Made by a program: the position numbers and the translations under genes
Notes under the pieces: generated by a model
The model's database searches: none
What the model was told of the DNA's origin: nothing
The model's input: only the letters and a program-made list of their open reading frames with translations
From: Cryptomeria japonica
Taxonomy: Eukaryota > Streptophyta > Pinopsida > Cupressales > Cupressaceae
Direction: 5' to 3'
Length of the DNA stretch: 64,000 nt
Assembly (NCBI RefSeq): GCF_030272615.1
Contig: NC_081411.1
Span: 828,496,897-828,560,896, forward strand
Shown: positions 22,911 through 40,354 of the stretch, one piece after another
Layout of the letters: every line of letters begins with the position of its first letter
How positions within the stretch are numbered: position 1 is the stretch's first letter

Positions 22911-24976
22911 GAGTGCATGGGCAATTCTTGAAGCATTATGGGCAATTCCTGAAGTATTATTTATCTTGAATTCCTTTCTATCCTCCATACACATTTGTAT
23001 CGTTTCTTTGTTTTGTGTTGTCTTATGTAGCTATGAGTGTTTGTGACTCATGGTGAAGCGTGTTTTACTTTTCTATTTGGTTTGTCCATGTTTTGTAGTA
23101 TTCATCTCAAAGTTTTTTGAACTAGCATCATGTGTTCGTTCTCAAACTTGTATTTCAACATCTTCTAAATATCAAATAGATTTTAAGTTGGATAACGTTG
23201 AAAAAGATTGGCCAATGAATATGAAACACATTTTGTAATCAATTTCCTTTGCACTTTAGGCTCTACAAAATCTAGGTGGTTTCTCTTTTATGACATCAAC
23301 TAAGATATGCATCCATGATCACTAAATGATATATTGGTAGATAAATTACCATGCATTTTTTACGAGGATTTGTGAGATGTGCTTTAAGATAGCTAATCCC
23401 TTGTAATCGATTGAACCTATGCATGAGAAGATAAATAATTATTAATAAATTATAGGTGTCTTGATATTTATCATTATGAATCAATTCTAAGATTATATGA
23501 GATATATTAATCAAAACAATGCTTGATTAGCACGATAGAGTCATATATCATGCAAATTATTTCCTCACAACAATTTAAACACATTTTGATGGCTGATTAA
23601 ACATCATTAACTTGTGATCTACAAATAGCTAACAATATGGTCATACTTGATGATCTAATTGCAATAAGGATATCATCATCACTTTCATGTAAGCATTTAC
23701 TCCATTCATTAAATAGAAATCTATTAATGAAAATGACATAGTGCAAGAAATTCGAAATGGAGAACTTGATAATCTTTGATTTGATTATTCAAAAGAATAT
23801 TGTATTAAAATTAGGAGACCATAACATATTGAACCTCATATTTTCATATGGCTTCAATAAGAATGTGCAGTGTTATTATAGACAAAATTTACACACTTTG
23901 CATACCATACCTTAAAATACACAAAATATTGAACATCCCACCTAAAATTACAACTCTCGTAACCCCTTACAAAGAACCCTGGGTCCCCTTTTAGAGAAAG
24001 AATGAGTATGAGTATGTAAGCTCGAGGAGCACTTGACACTTGTCATAGTTTACATGTGAAAACAAAAATTATGTTGAGAGAGAATGGGTATAAAAAAAAC
24101 ATATTCCTTCTTGCAATCATAGTTAAATAGCCCTAATAGAGTTGTTAGAGAACATGTGAACATGATATGATGCTAGAGACAAATTTTATGACCCTAATGA
24201 CCTGGCAAGATTAAACTAGCCATGATATTTCTCTAGCCATGACACACGCATCTCTTTTATGGCTCATCGAAAATCTAGAAACTTAGCTACCTTGTTCATA
24301 TGTGTTATGTATTTATCCAACACCTAAGGTTGCTTTAGTTTCTTTGATAAATTTATCCAAATTGGATTCCAAATTTATCAACTTGTCATTACTATTATTC
24401 AATAAAATCGAATCAAGCTCATCACTTGTAAAAAATTGAGACATAAAGAGAAGGCAAAATGTTATTGAAGTCAAACTTTCATTGATCAAATGCCTTGATG
24501 CCTCCATTTTTTATCCAATAATTGAGGCATTGAAGCCTCTTTGAACACTTCAAAAGAATTCAACTTACCCTTAAGTTGAATATCTAGTCTGATCTGATAA
24601 GCAAATATATCACTTACCCAAGCACTTCTTGAGTGCTTGCTAGTTTCACAGGGTAGTGAGATCAAATTTTACATGCATGTATATCTCTCTCATTATTGAT
24701 ACCCTTGGGATCCATTAGCTCAACATGTCTTTCAAATTCTCCTCATTTTGTAAGTAACCAATGTATGGCTTCCTCAATTATTATATCCAACCCATGTATC
24801 ATTCAATCTGCATGAAATACATGCCAACCTATGGCCAAACAAGTCTTGAACAAGATTGATCATCTTCTTTTTCCCTCTTCTTTAGTAACTTTTTGTGCTT
24901 CGTTGCTCTATTTTTTATCTCCTTTGTTCTCGTTGTAAATGTCTTTATCTTGGAAAGCCACATCAATAGAGCTTGA
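22911..24976. other. Gene-free AT-rich sequence
   Basis: No gene, LTR or clear repeat recognised. The minus strand from about 24600 to 24976 has protein-like fragments that may continue the decayed frame to the right, but the evidence is weak. Confidence 0.5.
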
Positions 24977-26219
24977 TTAAATGGTGGTAGGCTCAAAAGT
25001 AATGCTTAAAGAAGGATGGAGCAAAGATTGCACCTTATTGCAATCTTGTATCAATTTTACATGATTCCTTTGCAACTTGTCAAAATCTACTTGTAGTTTC
25101 TTAGATCTTGGTTCATTGAACAATGCACCGCTTAAACTATAGATGCAATTGGGGGACAATCATTTCTACAAGTCTCCTAATAATGAGAAATTTTTGCAAG
25201 CTTGTTGATATCTCTAATAACTTGAGGCTTTTTTTGTCTCTAAAGTGATTGCCCATATTGCCATTATTTCAAACTTGGAGCTAAATCCAAATCTAGAATA
25301 TAATTCATTTTCTTGTTTCTCAAATGTTAACAATTCTTTTGTATCATGCCTCCTAATGGTATTCAGTACAACTGAAAAGACAATGTCCCAACCTGACAAT
25401 AGTAAACAACCACTTTCTTGCACTATTCTCCTTCCTTCCTTATGAGTAATATTGTTGACATGAAATTCAACTTCTTCCATAACCTGCATCTCCTCATTTG
25501 TAACGTCTCCTTTTTCTTTATTTAGTTTCTCGAAGAAAGTCTCCATTTACTTGGTTAAAAAGTCTTTGAATTCTTTGTGCTTAACAAACTCATTGTTTAA
25601 CAAAAATTCAATACAAGAAATGGCTCTTACATCATTTACCACATCACCTCTAGCCCTGAGAACAAGTAACATCTTGTCCTGGGGAGCATTATCAACTTGT
25701 ACTCTCCATGGGGAAGTTAAAACTTGATTTACTTCTTCAATGTCTAGCACATTTCCCCCCACCTCCTTTGTTTCTGCACAATCCCATGAATAATCCACCA
25801 AACATTGAGCACCACTTGGTTGTCTCGATACCATCTATGGAGTAATAGTTGTTGCTAGTACCTCATTATTGAATAGGTTGTTCGGCTACTTGTTGTGTTT
25901 GCTCTTTGTTTTGCCCTTGAGTTGTTGATGGAGCTTTGAAAGCAAGAGTACCAAATTTTCCAAGCATTATTTGCATCTTGAGAACAAGATTCACAATTTC
26001 CATATATGCCCCTTTATAGCTTGGATTAGCTTTGCTTTCTCCTATAAGGATAACACACCATTTTTCCTTCCTTTCCTTCGCTTTTGCATCGAAGCTACAA
26101 TTCCTAATTAAGTCCTCATTTTAATTAAACTTGTGATATAAATTGAATTTCCCCACCCTTACTTTGGTTTGATCTATGAAATGCTTGAGGTTACAATTTC
26201 TCTTCTTATCCATCTCCAT
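24977..26219 (-). pseudogene. Decayed reading frame of unknown family
   Basis: A possible start at 26219 (MEMDKKRNCNLKHF) runs to about 25860 with one stop inside and two at its end. After a frame change the same frame holds from 25834 to 24977 with only a few stops (near 25549, 25213 and 25160). Long parts look like real protein: charged, with Trp and Cys, for example VLTSPWRVQVDNAP and METFFEKLNKEKGDVTNEEM, and they lack low-complexity bias. I do not recognise the family. It could be the gag-like part of an unfamiliar retroelement or a lost host gene. No LTRs or terminal repeats were found around it. Confidence 0.4.
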
Positions 26220-27289
26220 CCTATATTTCTACAATTTAGATGCTAATGAATCCAATCCCTCCTGGTAGTGATCAAAAAGTCAAATTAGATGCAGGCAAAA
26301 AGGATCACTTATTATGAGTCCTCAAATATAATCATCTCTCATTCAGATGGGTTATTGAAACCCTTAACTGTGTTACGTCAACTATGTAAAAATAATTACA
26401 AGGCTCTCGACCTTGGAATTGGTCAAGAGCATCGATGGAGTCAGGTCTGTAAGTTGTAATGTTATTAAAAAACTCCATTAAATGCTATGTATTGCACTCA
26501 ATAGCCTAGTACAGGTCGAGGTTGATGATTACTCTATTTCTTAATTCCTACAATTAATCAAGCTCAATCATCGTTATACATTGAGTAAATAGAATGTATC
26601 TTGGCTATTAATTGTTTATTATAATATATATATTAATCAGCATATACGATAAAGCGTCTCTATGATTACACTGTACTAGTTGACTGGCTTGTATAGCTAG
26701 CAAAGAATAGCTTGAAGATTAAAACAAGATATTTTGTAAAGATTGTTGACATGTGCAAGGATGCATATACATTGACATATAATATACATAGAAGGTTAAC
26801 TCTAATATGTTGATAGCAATGTGCAAGATGTTTAGCGACGACCTACAATCTAAAGATCACATAGGTCACATAGCAGATAGGGAGTATTTTAAATATAAAT
26901 AGAAAGATAAAATGGTTGTACAAGAGAAGGATGTCAAACCAGGCATGCCACACAAACTTGAGGTGGAGGGAAGTGAAGGATCATGCCTTGTTGAGCTAAA
27001 AATGGCCACTACAGCAAACAACTAGGTAAGAGCAACACATATGGATATGCTGTGCGAATACCAAGCTCTATTCCTTGAGTGATCAAAAGGTTTCCTTGGA
27101 GTGATCAAAAGGTTAAGGGATTGCACCCTTCTATTGGAAAAATGTAGGAAGTTAACTCAAGATAACTCAAGATTTTGCGCCAGATAGGAAATGTCCATAT
27201 TGACTGAAGAAATATATGTATTAACAGACCATGATGTTCCAAGCCAATTAAGAAGTGCTTACACTGATTGAATACAAATATATCTATGA
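26220..27289. other. Gene-free sequence
   Basis: AT-rich sequence with no recognisable gene or repeat structure. A short direct repeat (GAGTGATCAAAAGGTT) occurs near 27078 and 27095. Confidence 0.5.
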
Positions 27290-28190
27290 ATATAATAGAA
27301 AAGATTGATAAGATGCTTGAAGTGGGTGTTACTTTTCTAGTAGATAAATGGATGAATTTAAATTTATGGACTATACTGCACTAAATAAAACATGCATACT
27401 AATCTCAAAGTGTTGCGAGACATGAAATTTAAACACTCAAGAATTTTTAGATACCATCAAATGCAAATTAGAGATGTGAGCAAAAAAAAGGACTAAATTT
27501 TCCATAGAATGGGTTACCAAAATATGATAAGAATATGGTGAACTCTTTAGCAGCTGTTCCGGTAATTGAAGGTTCTAATAACATAGATGCAAATGGTTTG
27601 CCCTTTAATCCTGGAGATCTAGATTAAGCCTTAGGGAATTTTTTAAATACGTTAATTTATTTTGTAAGGACCCCAATCTGATCTATACAAAGCTACTCCA
27701 ATTACAACATTGTCTATGGCTGACGTATTTTGGCTCATGCTAATTAAAAATATTTCACCAGCAAGTTTTGCTAGATCCCACTTAATAAAGCCTTTGGTAG
27801 TTAATCCAAATTCATCATAGAATGGGTTAGCTTTGCCTATTATGTCATGTCATTTGATTTGAAGAACATGTTGGCAATATTTTCTAGTATTAACGATAGC
27901 ACATCGAAAGGACTTCATCAATTTTGTGGGTATATCTATAGATGATTGGATAGTGTATGGTATGGTATCAAATCGTACTAGACTCACCGCACCTATGTCT
28001 GAAAATGTGTTAATTGCTTTGTATTGCTTTGAATTAACGAAGAGCAACCCCTTGACCCCTTTTAAGAAGGCTTTTATAGGGCAAATATCATTTGCAAGTA
28101 TGGGCCGATGGTTGATCATGATCTACATCATTGTGAGGTTCTGGAGACGCAATGCGAAGTACATGCTTTTATTGAGCATAATAAGACATG
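27290..28190 (+). pseudogene. Ty3/gypsy reverse transcriptase remnant
   Basis: Fragments in different frames fall in RT order: KIDKMLEVGVTFLVDKW near 27310, RYHQMQIRDVSKKRTKFSIEW near 27450-27510, SIDDWIVYGMVSN near 27935-27975 (the catalytic-loop position, with IDD) and ANIICKYGPMVDHD near 28085-28125. These match the classic gypsy pattern of K.L..G.I.P.., GY.QI.I...D..KTTF, .IDD and G..... Stops and frameshifts occur throughout; an extra stretch at 27520-27900 is unexplained. The assignment is inferred from the motif order. Confidence 0.5.
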
Positions 28191-29124
28191 ACAAGAAGTT
28201 TATCAAAATTTATACAAGTGTTTCAGTCTCTTCAGGATTAACCACATTAAGATGAACAATTCCATAACACAAATCAATATCAAAATGGAATTTCGAAAAC
28301 AGAAAATGGTAAAACAGTAGGCCTGTGCACCTGTATTTTAGTTCCAAAATTAGGACACTACTTCACATAGAGACATGATCAAACAAGGTCAGGTCAGTTG
28401 CCAAGTATTCCAGTAAATTCAGTGTTTATGGTACTGTTGCTAAGATGGTCACAGAAATGGGAGTTGATCATAACAATGATCGCTTAACAATTATCTGTCA
28501 TTTTTGCTACTTGTCTAAAAAAAATTAGACATCTTCATTAATATTTCCTTTGTTTCGACTTCGCTCTATCTACTGTGACCGATATTTAAGAAAAATAGCA
28601 TAATGCATACATCACATGTTAATTATCCAAAACAAGTATATTGAAGTAATAATTATACACACCACTCCCATTCACAGGTAACAGCAAGACCCAGTTTCAA
28701 CTCCAGCAGAAAGGAATGGTAATAACATAGCTTATGGGCTTACAATGCCAGCAACATTGTTATCCCAATAGTAAGTGCCAGAACTGTGCCAGAAATCAGG
28801 CCAAAATATACTGGAAAAGATATATCAAAATAAATATTTCAAAAACCAAAACAAATGGTTCCAGTATTTCATTGAACTCAACATTTAACCTTCTTCCTTA
28901 GTACTACAAAATGTAGATAGAGCTTTCAGGAAGCCATTCTCAAATTAAAAAGTGCAAAATCAAAGCTTTACAGCCTTGTCAATCGCATGATGTGTTTCCA
29001 ACTTTCAAAAGAAAAAAGGGCCGGTGTAACGACAACAAATACAACATAAAGCACCTTAAAGGAATAATGTGAAACAATATGAAGACACAAGCAAAATTGT
29101 GTTTCTCCAATAATATTTCCTTTC
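28191..29124. other. 3' flank of RPS18
   Basis: Contains the 3' UTR of the minus-strand RPS18 gene next to its stop at 29125. I could not fix the polyadenylation site. The remainder is AT-rich with no other feature. Confidence 0.5.
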
Positions 29125-35551
<6,427 letters not shown>

Positions 35552-35627
35552 TGTCGCTAAAGCTTTCGGCGTCTTCAAGCACCCTGCAACTCTGTTAACG
35601 GCAACAATAGAAGGTTTGACATATAAT

Positions 35628-35798
35628 AAACCCTAAAAATCAATATCTGTGCAGGAAAACCCTAATCTTACGATGTGGTGAGTTTAAAGACCCGTAAGTT
35701 GATAATTTCGTTTTCCTATAGGTAGTCAAAATTAAAAGTAAAGAGGTGAAAAGCAAAGGTAATTAGATGGTGTTTGTAAGAGTGAATTATTAGGGTTT
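35628..35798 (-). promoter_or_regulatory. RPS18 promoter region with three telo boxes
   Basis: AAACCCTAA occurs exactly at 35628-35636 and 35657-35665 on the plus strand, and its complement TTAGGGTTT at 35790-35798. Telo boxes are a known feature of plant ribosomal-protein and translation-factor promoters, near the transcription start. They lie 77 to 247 bases upstream of the ATG. The transcription start itself was not located. Confidence 0.75.
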
Positions 35799-35929
35799 TT
35801 TTAAAATGTATTAAATTATGAAGTCTTTTTTAAGTATCAAATTATATGATATTTTATTGAGATTTTATCACATAGCTTTTATCAATCTTTATTAATTAAT
35901 GTTGTTAAATTTCTACAATCCATGTAAAT

Positions 35930-36190
35930 ATTCAATTTGTGATTTCTGGATTTGATTGTGTATAAGATTTTATATCAACATTTCAAATCACACTTTGTGA
36001 TCTTATTGTGTATTAGATTTTTACATCAACATTTCAAATCACAATCATGATGGACACTTTGTGATCTTATTGTGTATGAGATTTTTACATCAACATTTCA
36101 AATCACACTCTATGATCCATCATGAGTGTGATTTGAAACGTTGATGTAAATATCTCATACACAATCAAATCCAAAAATAGCAAATTGAAT
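35930..36190. repeat. Fold-back repeat with internal tandem units upstream of RPS18
   Basis: The left end (35930, ATTCAATTTGTGATTT then GGATTTGATTGTGTAT) is complementary to the right end (ending CAAATTGAAT at 36190). Inside are extra direct copies of a unit containing TTTACATCAACATTTCAAAT near 36015 and 36085. It shares the TTTCTGGATTTGA.TGTGT block with the fold-back at 29917-30105. Confidence 0.75.
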
Positions 36191-36292
36191 AATCTTAATC
36201 AACTCATATTTCATGAGTGTGGTTTACAAGAACTTATCTCTCTTAAGTGAATGTTTTGATTGACATTCATTGCATCTAGGTGATGTGCATAG

Positions 36293-36362
36293 TGGTGAAC
36301 ATCGAGGCTTCCCGAGAAGTCACCCATCCGAGTACTACTTTGACTCAAGCGCACTTAACCCC
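36293..36362 (-). pseudogene. 5S rRNA-like fragment (3' half)
   Basis: The minus strand matches the 3' half of plant 5S rRNA from the A box to the end. The A-box region is GGTTAAGTGCGCTTGAG against the usual AGTTAAGCGTGCTTGGG, and the C-box region GTAGTACTCGGATGGGTGAC (36319-36338) differs from the consensus at one base. The tail toward 36293 keeps CTCGATGTTCACC, near the normal CTCGTGTTGCACC. The 5' half is missing. It could be a lone 5S fragment or part of a 5S-derived mobile element (SINE3 or Cassandra type). A solo LTR begins a few bases beyond. Confidence 0.75.
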
Positions 36363-36368
36363 AAGATC

Positions 36369-37465
36369 TATTAGGTCCCGAGAAGGACAACTGAGAGGGG
36401 GGGGTGTGAATCAGTTGTGAACCAGTTGTCAATAAATTGTAATCCAAATGCAAATTATTCCAATTTAAACTTAATGTCGGTAAACCAAACTTAAGTGTCA
36501 GTAAAACAGTTTAACAGATATAGCAGTATCGGTTTAACTTAATGCATGAAACATAAAGAGAAACAACATCCACAACACATAGCACAGAGATTTTGACGTG
36601 GAAACCCGGTAAGGGAAAAACCACGGTGGGAAACCTTACCCACAATCAGATGATACTACTGCAGATAGCATGTGTATACAAATGGGGTATGCACATGTAG
36701 AAAGGCCAACTGCCTAGAGCTCACTGCTCAATCACAAATTAGGAGTCACACTGACTACACAATTGGATGGTTAAATCCAATGATAATGTACTCCTCAAAA
36801 TAGCATCTCCAATGCTAGATTCAGTACTGGTTAATCTCTAAACACGAGTGTCAAAACACCTTCATAACCTTCCTTCAACCTTCAAATAATGTCTGCGTGA
36901 TTCGCACAAGGATCTACTTATTTTCGCTCTTCAATAATCGAACACACTCATACCATAACCATATCTCCGATCTTCAATAAGATCTTACAATCATTTATAC
37001 AAAACCTAAGACCAAATGAATAGGTCAGCTCACTAAAGATATTATAGTTAAATCAATTACAAATAAGTCTTGATGCGATACAACATGTCGGCTCAATACA
37101 TTTACCAATTAATAAATCATCTCCATGATGTGTCGTGCTAATCTGGAATAGAAAACACGTATCGGTCCATAACCTAGACTTATCTGTCGATAAAGGCAAA
37201 TCTGTCAACCTGATTAGACCAATAAGCAAAACACCAAAACCAAACTTCTAATCCATGTCCTCGACATAACCAAATGATCTCCAGATGATAACAAGTCATC
37301 ATCGTTGTCGGTGAACAATATAACCTGTTGGTGAACACATACCGGTGACTGTGCATAAGACACTAACCATACTAGTGAACATAATGTAAACCTCCAAGGA
37401 GACAAGTGTTGACATCAATGACTAGACCAATGCAACACATGACAAAGTCATCCATAATACCAACA
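36369..37465 (-). mobile_element. Solo LTR of the outer-Copia family
   Basis: 1097 bp, aligning end to end with the LTR at 19223-20261 and flanked by a perfect AGATC duplication (36364-36368 and 37466-37470). The first dinucleotide is TA where the family has TG, so the terminal base has mutated. No internal sequence is present, which is the signature of recombination between two LTRs. It lies immediately beside the 5S-like fragment. Confidence 0.93.
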
Positions 37466-37470
37466 AGATC

Positions 37471-39132
37471 AAACCCACTAAAGTTGCTACCCCATTTGCA
37501 AAACCTTGTAGGACTGTTATATGTCGTGAATCATTTATTATAAATCTCCCCCAATTCATTCATTTACATTTAGGTGGTTCTTTCATAGTCAATTTAAAAT
37601 ATTGACTCAAAACCATTAAATTGAGCATTGATAAAACATCATATAAGTTGATGTATTGCAAAAACACCACCTAAATATAAAAAATAAGGTAGTTTTTGCG
37701 GGTTATTATTTCATGATGTGGGGGAATAAAATATGTTTACATAAATAAGGTTACTCAAATAAATGTAGCCATAATCACATAATTAAACTAGGTTTGGTTA
37801 GGAGATAGGTTGGTAAATGAATAATAAATATAATAATTAAATAGGAGGTAGTTGCACTCAATCTTGGTAATAATGCTAGAGAATTAATAATGTCACACAA
37901 AATCTAGTTACTATGATACATAAAATTAATGCTCTTGATTTGATAATTGACTTAAGTTTTGAATAGTATCGAAAAAAGTGTGAGTCAAGTTTGAGTCCCA
38001 TGGGATTGAACGGGAACACTATGGTAGTGTCCTAGTGTGCAAAAAATAACTATGGCCCATGAGAATGATTTTTAAAAAAGTTACAATGATCTCTTTACCT
38101 TTGTCATGTCTATGTCTAATTCTATCAAGGTGGTGTTTACAAACGCAATAGATTGTTAAATCACTAAGGTAAGTTCTCCTAGTTCACCGCACTATTTGGG
38201 CCAACTTGAGCAAATGATTGAAGATAGAATGGGTTGACTTGTTACAAGACTTTTTTCCATGAAATAAACTTCCAACTAAAATGTAAAATGTACTTAATAA
38301 AAATTAAAATAGTTATGAAAGGGTGTGACTCTTCAGATTACCCTTGGGGTATTATTAAAACCTATAAAATAAAATAGAGAAACATAGAGAGATGGAGAAA
38401 GATACAGGAGAATCAAAGGGCATAAAAGAGGGAAGATTGGGTCATTGGCTGGGCATTGAGCATTGGACAAGGGGGCACATTGTGTGTGTCCAACTTGAGT
38501 ACAACATACGCTCAGGATTAACTTGGCTAGGGCTATGTATTTTTGTTGTGAGGCATGTTTGGTTCTATGTAAGAACCGATTCCTCCTAGAGTGTTTCCTT
38601 GTCATGGAGAGCCTAGACCTGTGATCCTTCCCTTGAGTGTCATGCAACATCTTTGTCATTTCATAAAATGCAAATATTTATTTTGTAGTTAATATTATAA
38701 ATGCCCATTTGATTAAATTGTTGTTGTACAAATGTTATTTACTGTATTTTAAACTTTTATCAAATTTAAATTGCATTTATGAGCAAATACATTTATTATT
38801 TATATCAAATATTTTACTTTGGAAGTGCGTTGAAACAAACTTCAAACAACAATTTTAGTTAAAATCATTGTGTGATTAGCTCTATTTTAATTAGTGCAGA
38901 TCTATAATATTTCTTTATTCATTGAGTATGTTTACACCTCAAAAAAGGCTCATTTTCCAACAACTATTGATATATAAAAGTACACGAAAGTTTAGCAAGT
39001 AGTAAAGCCCACACAGGAAGTTAGTTGCCAGCATAAAATATCAAAAATATATATGGATGCACCTTTTATTAGCATGCATGCGAGCCCATAACTAGGAATA
39101 AGAAAGATTCCATGTTGAAGTTAGGTGACCAC
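37471..39132. other. Gene-free sequence before the Tat element
   Basis: AT-rich, with no gene or repeat structure recognised. Bases 39128-39132 (ACCAC) should be the left target duplication of element C. Confidence 0.5.
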
Positions 39133-40333
39133 TGTATATACCTAAAAATGGTCTGAAGACAATTAATTAAACAAGCAATTATTTAATTAATCCCCTTTCC
39201 CAATTTAATTGAATTCGCTAGCAATTTGATTAAATTCCCCCATTCGCCTGCTTATTAATAAATCTAAGGATTTATTCAATAGGTTCATTTCAATAGTCCC
39301 CTTTGATTAATTAATCTTAAATAATTAATCCCCCATTTAATTCATTTCTAATCCCCTAATAATTAAAACAAATCAATTCATGAATTGTTGAAAGTTAATT
39401 ATCCCTTTCCTATTATTTGGATTTTTAAATTCAAATTACCCACATGCCTCCTAACTTCTAACCACCTAACCTAACCATCCCCTAACCTAACCCATTCCAC
39501 CTAACCCTGGGTTTAACTAACCCTATCCTAACTTGCACATCCTAACCTCCTTATCCTAACCTCCTATGGGGTGGATATTCTCCCCTCGAGACACATGGCA
39601 CTTAGGCCACATGTCTCCTCCCTTGGACACTTGCCCTCTTATGAGCAAGGCTCCTTAACACTTGTCACCACAGAGATGACAAGTGTCCCTCCCTCCAACC
39701 TCTTCTCCAACCTCCTCCAATTTGATCCTTGATATCTTCAGATTCAATCTTGATCATTGATTCCTGTCACCTCACCCCTGGCCTTGGAAATCCTATAAAT
39801 ATCCCCCATTTTGGAGCACAAAGGATACCATCTCATTTTCATCTCATGCATTGTTACTATAGGCGGATCCCATCCCATCTCATGTCATCTTAAGCATTGT
39901 TATTATAGGCATATCATTTAAGCATTGTTATTATAGGCAATTGCATCTTAGATCTAGCTTAATTTGATCATCTTATAGCATAATTGTTGAATCATGTAGC
40001 ATAATCAATCTCTCGTCTAGCTTAATTGCATCATCATTTAGCATAATCGTGCATATCATTAGCATAATTAGCTTCTTGGATCAATCTAGCTTAATCATGC
40101 ATTCATTTAGCTTGCACATCATATCATTTTAAATCCTCCATCTAGGTGTAGTCAACTCACTGGGATTGCTCATCTAGATCTGAGAGCAAATCCACACTCG
40201 CATCTCTTAGGAGGTGATAGGTCGCTTTGTCATGGTTTATCTTTCATTTGATTTCAATTTGCTAACCATGCTTGGAATGATCTATTGAGTGCTTGTGTTG
40301 CAGCTGCAGGTATCCTACTTCACACGCATGACA
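39133..40333 (+). repeat. 5' LTR of element C
   Basis: 1201 bp, TGTATATACC to CATGACA. It contains a C-rich stretch of CTAACC units (39460-39560), a TATA box at 39794-39801 and, in its last 450 bases, repeated GCATTGTTATTATAGGCA and TAGCTTAAT/TAGCATAAT motifs. Confidence 0.92.
39794..39801 (+). promoter_or_regulatory. TATA box in 5' LTR of element C
   Basis: TATAAATA within ATCCTATAAATATCCCC. The same box is at 48557-48564 in the partial 3' LTR. Its position fits the U3/R boundary of the LTR. Confidence 0.75.
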
Positions 40334-40336
40334 TTT

Positions 40337-40354
40337 TGGCGCCCACCGTGGGGC
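40337..40354 (+). other. Primer-binding site of element C
   Basis: TGGCGCCCACCGTGGGGC begins three bases after the LTR. This TGGCGCC.. form is typical of plant Tat/Athila gypsy elements; I do not assign the tRNA. Confidence 0.88.

Noticed and set aside
27850-28255. Overlapping plus and minus frames as a possible gene
   Set aside because: They fall in the decayed gypsy reverse transcriptase; the plus frame follows its order of motifs only in part and is not an independent gene.
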